From: Streptococcus mitis
GTDB lineage: Bacteria; Bacillota; Bacilli; Lactobacillales; Streptococcaceae
Length of the DNA: 64,000 nt
Assembly: GCF_002005545.1 (NCBI RefSeq)
Contig: NZ_LBMT01000001.1
Span: 704,301-768,300, forward strand
Direction of reading: 5' to 3'
In this document: piece by piece, positions 42,003 through 53,409 of the stretch
Numbering within the stretch: the first letter of the stretch is position 1
Layout: each line of letters starts with the position of its first letter
The notes under the pieces: generated by a model
The model's input: only the letters and a program-made list of their open reading frames with translations
The model's database searches: none
What the model was told of the DNA's origin: nothing
Position numbers and translations under genes: made by a program

Positions 42003-42233
42003 ATGGTTCAATTATTATTCACTCTAAGCAGTCACATGCTCTTTATTTATGTGAGTTTTTACCTTTTAAAGAATCTTGTTAGATGGGAAAAGGTTTTAAA
42101 AGTGACAACTGAGAATGCAGGAAAAGTTCGTTTACTAGTAGCCTTTTTCAGCATTGTAATGGGCTATATCATGAGTTCTTTCTTTATCAGCCTATATCAG
42201 TTGTGGCAAGAAGCGCTTAGAGGATTATTATAA
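42003..42233 (+). CDS. DUF1146-family small membrane protein
   Basis: 76 residues with two membrane segments ([19 protein letters not shown] and [21 protein letters not shown]) around a basic loop. This family is conserved upstream of murA in Firmicutes; its function is unknown. It starts right after its -10 element and lies 23 bases before murA. Confidence 0.87.
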   Translation: MVQLLFTLSSHMLFIYVSFYLLKNLVRWEKVLKVTTENAGKVRLLVAFFSIVMGYIMSSFFISLYQLWQEALRGLL

Positions 42234-42256
42234 AATCAAGAGTAAAGGAAATCAGT

Positions 42257-43526
42257 ATGGAAAAAATTGTGGTTCAAGGTGGCGATAATCGTCTGGTAGG
42301 AAGTGTTACGATCGAAGGAGCAAAGAATGCAGTCTTGCCCTTGTTGGCAGCGACTATTCTAGCCAGTGAAGGAAAGACCGTCTTGCAGAATGTTCCTATC
42401 TTGTCAGATGTTTTCACGATGAATCAGGTGGTTCGCGGTTTAAATGCCAAGGTGGATTTTGATGAGGAAGCTCATCTTGTCGAGGTGGATGCGACTGGCG
42501 ATATCACAGAGGAAGCTCCTTACAAGTATGTCAGCAAGATGCGTGCATCTATCGTTGTCTTGGGACCAATTCTTGCCCGTGTAGGTCATGCCAAGGTATC
42601 CATGCCAGGTGGTTGTACGATTGGTAGCCGCCCTATTGATCTTCATTTGAAAGGTCTGGAAGCTATGGGGGCTAAGATTAGTCAAACAGCTGGTTACATC
42701 GAAGCCAAGGCTGATCGCTTACATGGAGCTCATATCTATATGGATTTCCCAAGTGTTGGTGCTACTCAGAACTTGATGATGGCAGCGACTCTAGCTGATG
42801 GGGTCACAGTGATTGAAAATGCTGCGCGTGAGCCTGAGATTGTGGACTTAGCTATTCTCCTCAATGAAATGGGAGCTAAGGTCAAAGGTGCTGGTACAGA
42901 GACCATTACCATTACCGGTGTTGAGAAACTTCATGGTACGACTCACAATGTGGTCCAAGACCGTATCGAAGCTGGAACCTTTATGGTGGCTGCTGCTATG
43001 ACTGGTGGTGATGTCTTGATTCGAGACGCTGTCTGGGAGCATAACCGTCCCTTGATTGCCAAATTGCTTGAAATGGGAGTGGAAGTGACAGAGGAGACTG
43101 AAGGAATTCGCGTTCGCTCTCAACTAGAAAATCTAAAAGCTGTCCATGTGAAAACTTTGCCACACCCAGGTTTTCCAACGGATATGCAGGCCCAATTTAC
43201 AGCCTTGATGACTGTCGCAAAAGGGGAATCAACTATGGTGGAGACAGTTTTCGAAAATCGTTTCCAACACTTAGAAGAAATGCGCCGCATGGGCTTGCAT
43301 TCTGAGATTATCCGTGATACAGCTCGTATTGTTGGTGGGCAGGCTTTGCAGGGAGCGGAAGTTCTTTCAACTGACCTTCGTGCCAGCGCAGCCTTGATTT
43401 TGACAGGTTTGGTAGCACAAGGAGAAACTGTAGTTGGTAAATTGGTTCACTTGGATAGAGGTTACTACCGTTTCCATGAGAAGTTGGCGCAGCTAGGTGC
43501 TAAGATTCAGCGGATTGAGGCAAGTG

Positions 43527-43540
<14 letters not shown>
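42257..43540 (+). CDS. murA: UDP-N-acetylglucosamine 1-carboxyvinyltransferase
   Basis: 427 residues. First committed step of peptidoglycan synthesis and target of fosfomycin. It has the substrate Lys-Asn pair in [10 protein letters not shown] and the active-site Cys in [18 protein letters not shown], plus the C-terminal [19 protein letters not shown] with the catalytic Asp region. Mitis-group streptococci carry two paralogues; this is the copy next to epuA/endA. Confidence 0.95.
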
Positions 43541-44584
<1,044 letters not shown>

Positions 44585-44595
44585 AAGATAAGATA

Positions 44596-44633
44596 AACTC
44601 CTATGTCACTTGTGGATATAGGAGTTCTTTTTT
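44596..44633 (+). terminator. Terminator of endA
   Basis: AACTCCTAT and ATAGGAGTT arms followed by CTTTTTT. Confidence 0.85.
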
Positions 44634-44697
44634 GGACAATTTAAGTAGGACTAGAATAGACACTGAGAAAAAATAATATGTACTGGATTAAATTTTG

Positions 44698-44706
44698 TGA
44701 TATAAT
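44698..44706 (+). promoter_or_regulatory. Promoter -10 of the CNNM/CBS gene
   Basis: Extended TGATATAAT 33 bp before the start codon. Confidence 0.6.
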
Positions 44707-44738
44707 AAAGGATAAGATACTATTTTAGGAGAAGAACT

Positions 44739-46070
44739 ATGGAAGACCCAAGTAGTCAGAATTTGTTGCTACAATTTGTTTTATTGTTTATCTTGACGGT
44801 GTTAAATGCCTTTTTCTCAGCCACAGAAATGGCCATGGTTTCACTTAACCGTGCGCGTGTTGAACAAAAGGCAGAAGAAGGAGATAGACGCTATATCCGT
44901 CTGATGAAGGTACTAGAAAATCCTAACCACTTTTTATCAACTATTCAAGTAGGGATTACCCTGATTACGATCTTATCAGGGGCGAGTTTGGCAGAGACTC
45001 TGGGACGAGAAATTGCATCTTGGCTTGGAAATGGCGAAACAGCTTATGCCGTTGCAAGTTTTCTATCTTTAGCATTTTTGACTTATATTTCCATCGTTTT
45101 TGGGGAATTGTATCCTAAGAGAATCGCTCTTAATCTAAAAGATGCCTTGGCCATTCGTACAGCGCCAGTTATCATTGGACTTGGGAAACTAGTTAGTCCC
45201 TTTGTTTGGCTCTTGTCTGCATCTACCAATCTCTTGAGTCGCTTGACCCCTATGACCTTTGACGATGCTGATGAAAAAATGACCCGTGATGAAATTGAGT
45301 ACATGCTGACCAATAGTGAAGAAACACTAGATGCTGACGAAATTGAGATGTTACAAGGGATTTTTTCACTGGACGAATTAATGGCCAGAGAAGTTATGGT
45401 TCCTCGGACGGATGCCTTCATGGTCGATATTCAGGATGAGAGTCAAACCATCATCCAAAGTATTTTAAAACAAAATTATTCTCGTATCCCTGTCTATGAT
45501 GGCGACAAGGATAACGTGATTGGGATTATTCACACTAAGAGTCTCCTTAAGGCGGGCTTTGTGGACGGTTTTGACAATATTGTTTGGAAGAAAATCTTAC
45601 AAGATCCACTTTTTGTTCCTGAAACTATTTTTGTGGATGACTTGTTAAAAGAATTGCGCAATACCCAAAGACAAATGGCAATCTTGCTGGATGAATACGG
45701 TGGTATGGCTGGTTTGGTGACACTTGAAGACCTCTTAGAGGAAATCGTTGGGGAAATCGATGATGAAACAGATAAGGCCGAAATCGAAGTTCATCAAATC
45801 GGAGAAGATACTTATATTGTTCAAGGTACCATGAATCTCAATGATTTTAATGACTACTTTGATGTCGAACTAGCAAGTGATGACGTTGATACCATCGCTG
45901 GTTACTATTTGACAGGAGTTGGGACCATTCCAACGACTGAGAAACTCAGTTATGAATTAGTCAGCCAAAACAAACAGCTTATCCTAACCAATGATAAAGT
46001 GAAAAATGGACGTGTTACCAAGGTAAAAGTCCAAATCACAGAAGTCGAAATAGAAGAAGAAACAGAGTAA
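44739..46070 (+). CDS. CNNM-domain/CBS-domain membrane protein (TlyC/CorC/hemolysin family)
   Basis: 443 residues: a CNNM membrane domain with about four segments (NAFFSATEMAMVSLNRARVE), two CBS domains (MVPRTDAFMVDIQ ... FVPETIFVDDLLKEL, LDEYGGMAGLVTLEDLLEEIVGEI) and a CorC_HlyC C-terminal domain. Family members act in magnesium/cobalt efflux or homeostasis; the hemolysin name is historical. Single gene with its own promoter and terminator. Confidence 0.9.
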   Translation: MEDPSSQNLLLQFVLLFILTVLNAFFSATEMAMVSLNRARVEQKAEEGDRRYIRLMKVLENPNHFLSTIQVGITLITILSGASLAETLGREIASWLGNGETAYAVASFLSLAFLTYISIVFGELYPKRIALNLKDALAIRTAPVIIGLGKLVSPFVWLLSASTNLLSRLTPMTFDDADEKMTRDEIEYMLTNSEETLDADEIEMLQGIFSLDELMAREVMVPRTDAFMVDIQDESQTIIQSILKQNYSRIPVYDGDKDNVIGIIHTKSLLKAGFVDGFDNIVWKKILQDPLFVPETIFVDDLLKELRNTQRQMAILLDEYGGMAGLVTLEDLLEEIVGEIDDETDKAEIEVHQIGEDTYIVQGTMNLNDFNDYFDVELASDDVDTIAGYYLTGVGTIPTTEKLSYELVSQNKQLILTNDKVKNGRVTKVKVQITEVEIEEETE

Positions 46071-46076
46071 ATTAGA

Positions 46077-46108
46077 GGCTTTTGTCATCATGAGTGACAA
46101 AGCTTTTT
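46077..46108 (+). terminator. Terminator of the CNNM/CBS gene
   Basis: GGCTTTTGTCA and TGACAAAGC arms (one bulge) followed by TTTTTTC. Confidence 0.78.
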
Positions 46109-46117
46109 TCAGTTGTT

Positions 46118-46192
46118 TTAAAAGGGAATAGTATCCTCGAAAAACTCAGCCCCAAACTTGCCCCAAAAGTTTTTTAAAGTTATACGTATTTA
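46118..46192 (-). pseudogene. C-terminal remnant of a phage/ICE-type tyrosine integrase
   Basis: Read on the minus strand, the last codons give NFWGKFGAEFFEDTIPF and a stop (46118-46120), the usual C-terminal ending of streptococcal phage integrases. A stop codon at 46190-46192 closes the frame upstream, so only about 23 codons remain. It sits beside tRNA-Cys, a plausible former integration site. Confidence 0.62.
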
Positions 46193-46205
46193 TTCGAGGA
46201 AAAAA

Positions 46206-46233
46206 GAAAAAAGCCCTTTAAATTGGGCTTTCT
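46206..46233 (-). terminator. Terminator of tRNA-Cys
   Basis: On the minus strand AAAGCCC and GGGCTTT with AATTTAAA loop, followed by TTTTC; it lies downstream of the tRNA in its direction of transcription. Confidence 0.75.
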
Positions 46234-46266
46234 GTTTAAATGAAACCTGATAAATCAAGTTATAGA

Positions 46267-46337
46267 AGGCGGTAGACGGATTTGAACCGACGATCAAGCT
46301 TTTGCAGAGCCGTGCCTTACCACTTGGCTATACCGCC
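46267..46337 (-). tRNA. tRNA-Cys (anticodon GCA)
   Basis: The minus strand reads GGCGGTATAGCC at the 5' end, anticodon loop CTGCAAA, T-arm GGTTCGAATCC and acceptor TACCGCCT. It is 71 bases long, short as is usual for Cys tRNAs, and CCA is not encoded. Anticodon GCA gives cysteine. Confidence 0.95.
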
Positions 46338-46459
46338 TTAACGTTTATTATTATACCTTGAAAATGATTTTCAGTCAATAGCTTTTTCAGATTTTTTGTG
46401 TTAATAAGCCTAAATATTCTGAAAATTCGTTTACTTTTATTGAAATATCTTAAAATATA

Positions 46460-46468
46460 TGGTATAAT
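46460..46468 (+). promoter_or_regulatory. Promoter -10 of the ami operon
   Basis: Extended TGGTATAAT 36 bp upstream of amiA. Confidence 0.65.
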
Positions 46469-46504
46469 CAATAATAACCTATACTTTATAAGAGGAGTAA
46501 ATAA

Positions 46505-48493
46505 ATGAAAAAAAGTCGAGTGCTTGCTGTAGCGGGAGCTACCTTATTAGCGTCAGGAGTTCTAGCTGCGTGTTCAAACACTAGTTCAAATAATGCTAAA
46601 CTAGCAAAAGATTACCAATATGTTTATCAAACAGATCCAGAAACTTTGGATTATATCGTCAGCAATATCGATTCAACATCATTCGTCACAACAAATGCTG
46701 TAGATGGTTTGTTGGCTAATGATAAATATGGTAACCTGGTTCCTTCTATTGCTGAATCATGGACAGTTTCAAAAGATGGGTTGACTTATACCTATAAAAT
46801 CCGTAAGGATGCTAAATGGGTGACAGCAGAGGGAGAAGAATACGCTCCTGTAACTGCTAAAGACTTCGTTACTGGTTTGAAACACGCCGTAGATGGAAAA
46901 TCAAAAGGACTTTCAATCGTTAGCTCTTCTATTAAGGGATTAGAAGCCTATATCAAGGGTGAAACAAGCGATTTTTCAACCGTTGGAGTAAAAGCGCTCG
47001 ATGATCAAACACTAGAATATACCTTGAACCAGCCGGAAACTTTCTGGAATGACAAGACCACTAGTGGTGTTTTGATGCCAGTTAATGAAGAATTCTTAAC
47101 TTCAAAAGGGGAAGGTTTTGGTGCCCCAACCGATGCTAACTCTATTCTTTATAATGGTCCATTTGTCTTGAAGGCTGTAACTCCTAAATCATCTATCGAG
47201 ATGGCTAAAAATGACGCTTACTGGGACAAAGAAAATGTAAAAATTGAGAACGTTAAGTTCACTTTCTGGGATGGTAAGGATCAAGATGTAATTGCCAAAG
47301 GTTTTTCTGATGGTCAATATAGCAAAGCTCGTATCTTCCCTACAAGTTCTACATATGAAAAATATGCAGCTGACTTCAAAGATAACATTTACTTTAACGA
47401 ACCAGGTGCTGGTGTTGCAACTGTCAGCTTGAACTATGGCCGTACAACCTATAACCACACTGCCAAAACAAGTGATGCCCAAAAGACATCTACTCAGAAA
47501 GCCTTGTTAAACAAGGAATTCCGTCAAGCATTGAACTTTGCAGTCGATCGCAATTCTTATTCAGCTCAAACAAATGGTACTGATGGAGCTGCAGTAGCCA
47601 TCCGTAATACGTTTGCACCTTATAATCTTCAAGTTGGTAAGAAAACATTTGGTGAATTGGTACAAGATAGCTTGGCTAAGACAAATTCTTCTACTTGGTT
47701 AAACGTATCTCTAGCAGATTCTCAAAATGGACTTTACAATGAAGAAAAAGCGAAAGAAGTCTTTGCTAAAGCCAAATCAAGCCTACAAGCTGAAGGTGTT
47801 GAATTCCCAATCCACTTGGATGCTTTGGTTATCCAAGAATCAACAGCAGTTGTAAACCGTGTTCAATCATTGAAACAATCAATTGAAAAAGTATTGGGTT
47901 CAGATAATGTTGTTGTAGACTTACAACAAATGACTCAAGCAGAAGCTTTACCAATTTCATTTAGTGCTCCAACAGCTAAAGAACAAGACTGGGATATCCA
48001 TACCTTGCTAGGATGGAACCCTGACTATCAAGATCCTTCTACTTTCTTGGATCAATTCGTCCTTAAGGGAGGAAGCACTCGCCTTTACCTTGGTATTGAC
48101 CAAAACACAGATGCATCAGTAGTAAGCAAACTTGGTTTAGCTGACTATGGAAAATTACTTGATGACGCAAACAGCGAAAACCAAGATGTTCAAAAACGTT
48201 ATGAAAAATACGCGGTGGCACAAGCTTGGTTGACTGATAATGCCTTGACAATTCCAGTAATGGCTTCTCCTAAAGAAACAGCCGTTTCATATGTCTCAAA
48301 AGTTCTACCATTTAGCTCTTCATATTCAGTAGCCGGCCTTAAAGGTGAAAATTCAGGATACTTGAAGTACACTGAAGTTGGTGAAAAAGCAATCACCAAA
48401 GAAGAGTATGAAAAAGCTCGTGAAAAATGGTTGAAAGAAAAGACTGAGTCAAACGAGAAAGCTCAAAAAGAATTGGCAAGTCATGTGAAGTAA
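46505..48493 (+). CDS. amiA: Oligopeptide-binding lipoprotein AmiA
   Basis: 662 residues: signal peptide with lipobox GVLAAC (Cys near 23), SBP family 5 core (FRQALNFAVDRNSYSAQTNG, WDIHTLLGWNPDYQDPSTFLD) and the C-terminal KWLKEKTESNEKAQKELASHVK. It captures peptides for the AmiCDEF permease that follows; in pneumococcus this uptake also feeds Rgg/ComR-type peptide sensing. It is similar in length and layout to the orphan receptor at 5973. Confidence 0.92.
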   Translation: MKKSRVLAVAGATLLASGVLAACSNTSSNNAKLAKDYQYVYQTDPETLDYIVSNIDSTSFVTTNAVDGLLANDKYGNLVPSIAESWTVSKDGLTYTYKIRKDAKWVTAEGEEYAPVTAKDFVTGLKHAVDGKSKGLSIVSSSIKGLEAYIKGETSDFSTVGVKALDDQTLEYTLNQPETFWNDKTTSGVLMPVNEEFLTSKGEGFGAPTDANSILYNGPFVLKAVTPKSSIEMAKNDAYWDKENVKIENVKFTFWDGKDQDVIAKGFSDGQYSKARIFPTSSTYEKYAADFKDNIYFNEPGAGVATVSLNYGRTTYNHTAKTSDAQKTSTQKALLNKEFRQALNFAVDRNSYSAQTNGTDGAAVAIRNTFAPYNLQVGKKTFGELVQDSLAKTNSSTWLNVSLADSQNGLYNEEKAKEVFAKAKSSLQAEGVEFPIHLDALVIQESTAVVNRVQSLKQSIEKVLGSDNVVVDLQQMTQAEALPISFSAPTAKEQDWDIHTLLGWNPDYQDPSTFLDQFVLKGGSTRLYLGIDQNTDASVVSKLGLADYGKLLDDANSENQDVQKRYEKYAVAQAWLTDNALTIPVMASPKETAVSYVSKVLPFSSSYSVAGLKGENSGYLKYTEVGEKAITKEEYEKAREKWLKEKTESNEKAQKELASHVK

Positions 48494-48506
48494 ATAATTT
48501 TCAATA

Positions 48507-48540
48507 GAACTTTCTCTCCATGAGGAGAAGGTTCTTTTGG
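48507..48540 (+). terminator. Leaky terminator or attenuator between amiA and amiC
   Basis: GAACTTTCTC and GAGAAGGTTC form a 10-bp stem (one wobble) followed by TTTTGGG. The weak T run suggests partial termination, leaving more receptor than permease mRNA. Confidence 0.6.
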
Positions 48541-48559
48541 GATTTTTAAAGGAAATAAT

Positions 48560-50056
48560 ATGAAAAAATATATTTTTATGCGTGTTTTGCGGTCATTGGT
48601 TTCGATTTTCTTAGTAACGACTTTGACCTACACGATTATCTATACCTTGGTTCCTCGAAAATTGATTTTCAAGCAGGACCCTAACTATAATAAAATCGCA
48701 ACAACAGCTGATAAACGTGATAACTATGAAAATACTGTGTTTGAGCGTATGGGCTACATTGAGTATTACGATACTAAGGAGTTGCAAGAAAAGGCAAGTA
48801 GCATGGATTCTTCTGTAACAGTAGAGGCAAATGCGACTAATAAAGCTATTTATGAAAAGTACATCAATCAATTAGGTCATGGTTGGACTTTGGGAGAATT
48901 TACTGAAAGTGGTCAATTCTATGCTACTCGTGAAATTCCAATTTTTGAACGTGTTTTTCACTTCTATGCTAACTTGATTGACATTGACCATACAAATAAA
49001 ATTCAAGACCCTGAAAATCCAGACTTGAAACGCTACCTTCGTTTCGAAAATGATCCAGCTATCGGATGGTCATTGGTCGGTTCAGGTACCAAACACAAAT
49101 ATCTCTTGTACTTCAACAGTCAGTTCCCATTTGTGCATCAAAATTTTGTGAATATCAATTTAGGTGACTCCTATCCAACCTATGCTAATACACCAGTTCT
49201 TCAGGTTATTACTCAAGGTCAAGGACAAACCAAAACTGCCCAAGTTCAGTTCCCAACAGGTAAGAAAACGTCTTCTGTAAATATTTACTCAAGAACCTAC
49301 AAGTCACCTAGTCAGGCTGACTCTCGTGAAGTAGCTAGCTATGGGAAAGATGATCCTTATACAGCGACTGAAAGTAACTACCAATATCCTTCAATGATTG
49401 CCAGCTCTGCTGTTGTAGGATTGATCGGTTTGGTGATTTCTTATGCGATTGCCGTGCCACTTGGTTCAGCTATGGCTCGCTTCAAGAATACTTGGATTGA
49501 TAGCTTTTCAACAGGGGCTTTGACCTTCTTGATGGCTCTTCCAACAATTGCCTTGGTTTATATCGTTCGTTTGGCTGGTTCTTCAATCGGTTTGCCAGAT
49601 TCATTCCCTATCTTGGGTGCTGGAGATTGGCGTTCGTATGTTTTACCAGCAGTTATCCTTGGTTTGTTGGGTGCTCCGGGTACAGCTATTTGGATTCGTC
49701 GTTACATGATTGACTTGCAATCACAAGACTTTGTTCGTTTCGCTCGTGCAAAAGGTTTGTCTGAAAAAGAAATTTCAAACAAACACATCTTTAAAAATGC
49801 CATGGTTCCGCTGGTTTCAGGAATTCCTGGTGCCGTTATTGGGGTTATCGGTGGTGCAACCCTTACTGAAACAGTCTTTGCCTTCCCAGGTATGGGTAAA
49901 ATGTTGATTGACTCTGTAAAAGCATCTAATAACTCTATGGTCGTTGGTCTTGTCTTCATCTTTACATGTATTTCTATCTTCTCACTTCTTTTGGGAGATA
50001 TTTGGATGACCATTATTGACCCACGTATTAAATTGACTGAGAAAGGAGGCAAATAA
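48560..50056 (+). CDS. amiC: Oligopeptide ABC permease AmiC
   Basis: 498 residues. It has an OppB-type fold with one N-terminal membrane segment, an unusually long outer region (about residues 35-275) and five C-terminal membrane segments. The coupling motif is [45 protein letters not shown] (EAA loop). The long outer insertion is typical of the streptococcal AmiC. Confidence 0.95.
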   Translation: MKKYIFMRVLRSLVSIFLVTTLTYTIIYTLVPRKLIFKQDPNYNKIATTADKRDNYENTVFERMGYIEYYDTKELQEKASSMDSSVTVEANATNKAIYEKYINQLGHGWTLGEFTESGQFYATREIPIFERVFHFYANLIDIDHTNKIQDPENPDLKRYLRFENDPAIGWSLVGSGTKHKYLLYFNSQFPFVHQNFVNINLGDSYPTYANTPVLQVITQGQGQTKTAQVQFPTGKKTSSVNIYSRTYKSPSQADSREVASYGKDDPYTATESNYQYPSMIASSAVVGLIGLVISYAIAVPLGSAMARFKNTWIDSFSTGALTFLMALPTIALVYIVRLAGSSIGLPDSFPILGAGDWRSYVLPAVILGLLGAPGTAIWIRRYMIDLQSQDFVRFARAKGLSEKEISNKHIFKNAMVPLVSGIPGAVIGVIGGATLTETVFAFPGMGKMLIDSVKASNNSMVVGLVFIFTCISIFSLLLGDIWMTIIDPRIKLTEKGGK

Positions 50057-50982
50057 TGTCTACAATCGATAAAGAAAAATTTCAGTTTGTAAAACGTGAC
50101 GATTTTGCCTCTGAAACTATTGATGCGCCAGCATATTCTTACTGGAAATCAGTGTTTAGACAATTTATGAAGAAAAAATCAACTGTAGTCATGTTGGGAA
50201 TCTTGGTAGCCATCATTTTGATGAGTTTCATCTACCCAATGTTTTCTAAGTTTGATTTCAATGATGTCAGCAAGGTAAACGACTTTAGTGCTCGTTATAT
50301 CAAGCCAAATGCGGAGCATTGGTTCGGTACTGACAGTAACGGTAAATCGCTCTTTGACGGTGTCTGGTTCGGAGCTCGTAACTCTATCCTCATTTCTGTG
50401 ATTGCGACAGTGATTAACTTGGTTATCGGTGTTTTTGTCGGTGGTATTTGGGGTATTTCAAAATCAGTTGACCGTGTGATGATGGAAGTTTATAATGTCA
50501 TCTCAAACATCCCATCTCTTTTGATTGTCATTGTCTTGACTTACTCAATCGGAGCTGGATTCTGGAATCTGATTTTTGCTATGAGTGTGACGACATGGAT
50601 TGGGATTGCCTTCATGATCCGTGTGCAAATCTTGCGTTATCGTGATTTGGAATACAACTTGGCGTCACGTACTTTGGGAACACCAACCTTGAAGATTGTT
50701 GCCAAAAATATCATGCCTCAATTGGTATCTGTTATTGTGACAACCATGACTCAAATGCTTCCAAGCTTTATCTCATACGAAGCCTTCTTGTCATTCTTCG
50801 GTCTTGGATTACCGATTACAGTGCCAAGTTTGGGGCGTTTGATTTCGGATTATTCACAAAATGTAACAACCAATGCTTACTTGTTCTGGATTCCATTGAC
50901 AACTCTTGTCTTGGTATCCTTGTCCCTTTTCGTAGTTGGTCAAAACTTAGCGGATGCTAGTGATCCACGTACACATAGATAG
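50056..50982 (+). CDS. amiD: Oligopeptide ABC permease AmiD
   Basis: 308-residue OppC-type permease with six membrane segments and the EAA-loop region [26 protein letters not shown]. Its start codon overlaps the amiC stop by one base; AAAGGAGG precedes it. Confidence 0.95.
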   Translation: MSTIDKEKFQFVKRDDFASETIDAPAYSYWKSVFRQFMKKKSTVVMLGILVAIILMSFIYPMFSKFDFNDVSKVNDFSARYIKPNAEHWFGTDSNGKSLFDGVWFGARNSILISVIATVINLVIGVFVGGIWGISKSVDRVMMEVYNVISNIPSLLIVIVLTYSIGAGFWNLIFAMSVTTWIGIAFMIRVQILRYRDLEYNLASRTLGTPTLKIVAKNIMPQLVSVIVTTMTQMLPSFISYEAFLSFFGLGLPITVPSLGRLISDYSQNVTTNAYLFWIPLTTLVLVSLSLFVVGQNLADASDPRTHR

Positions 50983-50990
50983 GAGTAGAA

Positions 50991-52058
50991 ATGACAAAAG
51001 AAAAAAATGTAATTTTGACTGCTCGCGATATTGTCGTGGAATTTGACGTTCGTGACAAAGTATTGACAGCCATTCGCGGCGTTTCCCTTGAACTAGTTGA
51101 AGGAGAAGTATTAGCCTTGGTAGGTGAGTCAGGATCAGGAAAATCTGTTTTGACAAAAACTTTCACAGGTATGCTTGAAGAAAATGGTCGCATTGCCCAA
51201 GGAAGTATTGACTACCGTGGTCAGGATTTGACAGCCTTGTCTTCTCACAAGGATTGGGAACAAATTCGTGGTGCTAAGATTGCGACTATCTTCCAAGATC
51301 CAATGACTAGTTTGGACCCAATTAAAACAATTGGTAGTCAGATTACAGAAGTTATTGTAAAACACCAAGGAAAAACAGCTAAAGAAGCAAAAGAACTGGC
51401 TATTGACTACATGAATAAGGTTGGGATTCCAGACGCAGATAGACGTTTTGATGAATACCCATTCCAATATTCTGGAGGAATGCGTCAACGTATCGTTATT
51501 GCGATTGCCCTTGCCTGCCGACCTGATGTCTTGATCTGTGATGAGCCAACGACTGCCTTGGATGTAACCATCCAAGCACAGATTATTGATTTGCTAAAAT
51601 CTTTACAAAACGAGTACCATTTCACAACAATCTTTATCACCCACGACCTTGGTGTGGTAGCAAGTATTGCGGATAAGGTAGCGGTGATGTATGCAGGAGA
51701 AATCGTTGAGTATGGAACTGTTGAGGAAGTCTTCTATGACCCTCGCCATCCATATACATGGAGTCTCTTGTCTAGCTTGCCTCAGCTTGCTGATGATAAA
51801 GGGGATCTTTACTCAATCCCAGGAACACCTCCGTCACTTTATACTGACCTGAAAGGGGATGCTTTTGCCTTGCGTTCTGACTATGCAATGCAGATTGACT
51901 TCGAACAAAAAGCCCCTCAATTCTCAGTATCAGAGACGCATTGGGCTAAAACTTGGCTTCTTCATGAGGATGCTCCAAAAGTAGAAAAACCAGCTGTGAT
52001 TGCAAATCTCCACGATAAGATCCGTGAAAAAATGGGATTTGCCCATCTGGCAGACTAG
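50991..52058 (+). CDS. amiE: Oligopeptide ABC transporter ATPase AmiE
   Basis: 355 residues, OppD type: Walker [11 protein letters not shown], signature [12 protein letters not shown], Walker [13 protein letters not shown] and the OppD C-terminal region ([14 protein letters not shown] ... IPGTPPSL). It lacks the usual cluster of Cys residues seen in some OppD proteins. Confidence 0.95.
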   Translation: MTKEKNVILTARDIVVEFDVRDKVLTAIRGVSLELVEGEVLALVGESGSGKSVLTKTFTGMLEENGRIAQGSIDYRGQDLTALSSHKDWEQIRGAKIATIFQDPMTSLDPIKTIGSQITEVIVKHQGKTAKEAKELAIDYMNKVGIPDADRRFDEYPFQYSGGMRQRIVIAIALACRPDVLICDEPTTALDVTIQAQIIDLLKSLQNEYHFTTIFITHDLGVVASIADKVAVMYAGEIVEYGTVEEVFYDPRHPYTWSLLSSLPQLADDKGDLYSIPGTPPSLYTDLKGDAFALRSDYAMQIDFEQKAPQFSVSETHWAKTWLLHEDAPKVEKPAVIANLHDKIREKMGFAHLAD

Positions 52059-52068
52059 GAGGAAGGAA

Positions 52069-52995
52069 ATGTCTGAAAAATTAGTAGAAATCAAAGATTT
52101 AGAAATTTCCTTCGGTGAAGGAAGTAAGAAGTTTGTCGCGGTTAAAAATGCTAACTTCTTTATCAACAAGGGAGAAACTTTCTCGCTTGTAGGTGAGTCA
52201 GGTAGTGGGAAAACAACTATTGGTCGTGCGATTATCGGTCTAAATGATACAAGTAATGGAGATATCATTTTTGATGGTCAAAAGATTAATGGTAAGAAAT
52301 CGCGTGAACAAGCTGCGGAATTGATTCGTCGTATCCAGATGATTTTCCAAGACCCTGCCGCAAGTTTGAATGAACGTGCTACTGTTGATTATATTATTTC
52401 TGAAGGTCTTTACAATCATCATCTGTTCAAAGATGAAGAAGAACGTAAAGAGAAAGTTCAAAATATTATCCGTGAAGTGGGGCTTCTTGCTGAGCACTTG
52501 ACTCGTTACCCTCATGAATTCTCAGGTGGTCAACGTCAACGTATCGGTATTGCCCGTGCCTTGGTCATGCAACCAGACTTTGTTATTGCGGATGAGCCAA
52601 TTTCAGCCTTGGACGTTTCTGTGCGTGCCCAAGTATTGAACTTGCTCAAAAAATTCCAAAAAGAACTTGGTTTGACCTATCTCTTTATCGCCCATGACTT
52701 GTCGGTTGTTCGTTTTATTTCAGATCGTATCGCGGTTATTTACAAGGGTGTTATTGTAGAGGTTGCAGAAACAGAAGAATTGTTTAACAATCCAATTCAC
52801 CCATATACTCAAGCCTTGCTTTCAGCGGTACCAATTCCAGACCCAATCTTGGAACGTAAGAAGGTCTTGAAGGTTTACGATCCAAGTCAACACGACTATG
52901 AGACTGATAAACCGTCTATGGTTGAAATCCGTCCAGGTCACTATGTTTGGGCTAACCAAGCCGAATTGGCACGTTATCAACAAGGATTAAACTAA
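52069..52995 (+). CDS. amiF: Oligopeptide ABC transporter ATPase AmiF
   Basis: 308 residues, OppF type: Walker [15 protein letters not shown], signature [15 protein letters not shown], Walker [13 protein letters not shown], and C-terminal [16 protein letters not shown]. The start at 52069 has AGGAGGAAGG before it. It is the last gene before the operon terminator. Confidence 0.95.
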   Translation: MSEKLVEIKDLEISFGEGSKKFVAVKNANFFINKGETFSLVGESGSGKTTIGRAIIGLNDTSNGDIIFDGQKINGKKSREQAAELIRRIQMIFQDPAASLNERATVDYIISEGLYNHHLFKDEEERKEKVQNIIREVGLLAEHLTRYPHEFSGGQRQRIGIARALVMQPDFVIADEPISALDVSVRAQVLNLLKKFQKELGLTYLFIAHDLSVVRFISDRIAVIYKGVIVEVAETEELFNNPIHPYTQALLSAVPIPDPILERKKVLKVYDPSQHDYETDKPSMVEIRPGHYVWANQAELARYQQGLN

Positions 52996-52999
52996 TAAT

Positions 53000-53049
53000 G
53001 GTTTTATAATTTCCATGTCAACTTTTATGGAAATTATAAACCTTTTTTT
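53000..53049 (+). terminator. Terminator of the ami operon
   Basis: GGTTTTATAATTTCCAT and ATGGAAATTATAAACC arms followed by TTTTTTT. Confidence 0.92.
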
Positions 53050-53128
53050 GTTGGACTGATTTGAAAATCTTTGAAAGTGCCTTGAAAGAATTTTCGAAAG
53101 AAATAGAATTCTTAGAAAATCATTGAAT

Positions 53129-53235
53129 TATAGTGAGATGAAATAAAATCTGAACAACTTTATTAGGAAAGTCAAATTAATTTCTAGAAAAGTTTTAGAA
53201 GTCACGGCGTATTACTCTAGCTTCAATCTACTATA
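53129..53235. repeat. RUP element (107 bp)
   Basis: It begins TATAGTGAGATGAAATAA and ends TAGCTTCAATCTACTATA, exactly 107 bp, the known length of the repeat unit of pneumococcus, a non-autonomous relative of IS630-Spn1 flanked by TA. An IS630 transposase relic lies 3.6 kb away at 56867. Confidence 0.82.
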
Positions 53236-53239
53236 GTCT

Positions 53240-53354
53240 AATACTCTTCGAAAATCTCTTCAAACCACGTCAGCTCTATCTGCCACCTCAAAACAGTGTT
53301 TTGAGCAACCTGAGGTTAGCTTCCTAGTTTGCTTTTTGATTTTCATTGAGTCTA
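53240..53354. repeat. BOX element (short A-B-C form)
   Basis: ATACTCTTCGAAAATCTCTT, a truncated boxA, one boxB stem (CTCAAAACAGTGTTTTGAG) and boxC (TAGCTTCCTAGTTTGCTTTTTG ... TTCATTGAGT). It abuts the RUP element with four bases between. Confidence 0.88.
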
Positions 53355-53368
53355 ATATCTACAATGTA

Positions 53369-53409
53369 AAAAACTCTAGCTATCAGTTCATTGATAGTTA
53401 GAGTTTTTT
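53369..53409 (-). terminator. Terminator of the mleR-like gene
   Basis: AACTCTAGCTATCA and TGATAGTTAGAGTT arms around a short loop, with T runs on both strands; it directly abuts the stop codon. Confidence 0.85.

Noticed and set aside
53060-53100. TTGAAAGAATTTTCGAAA-like AT-rich sequence, similar to stretches near 57005, 58912 and 60475
   Set aside because: Short, low-complexity and variable; not enough to define a repeat family by eye.
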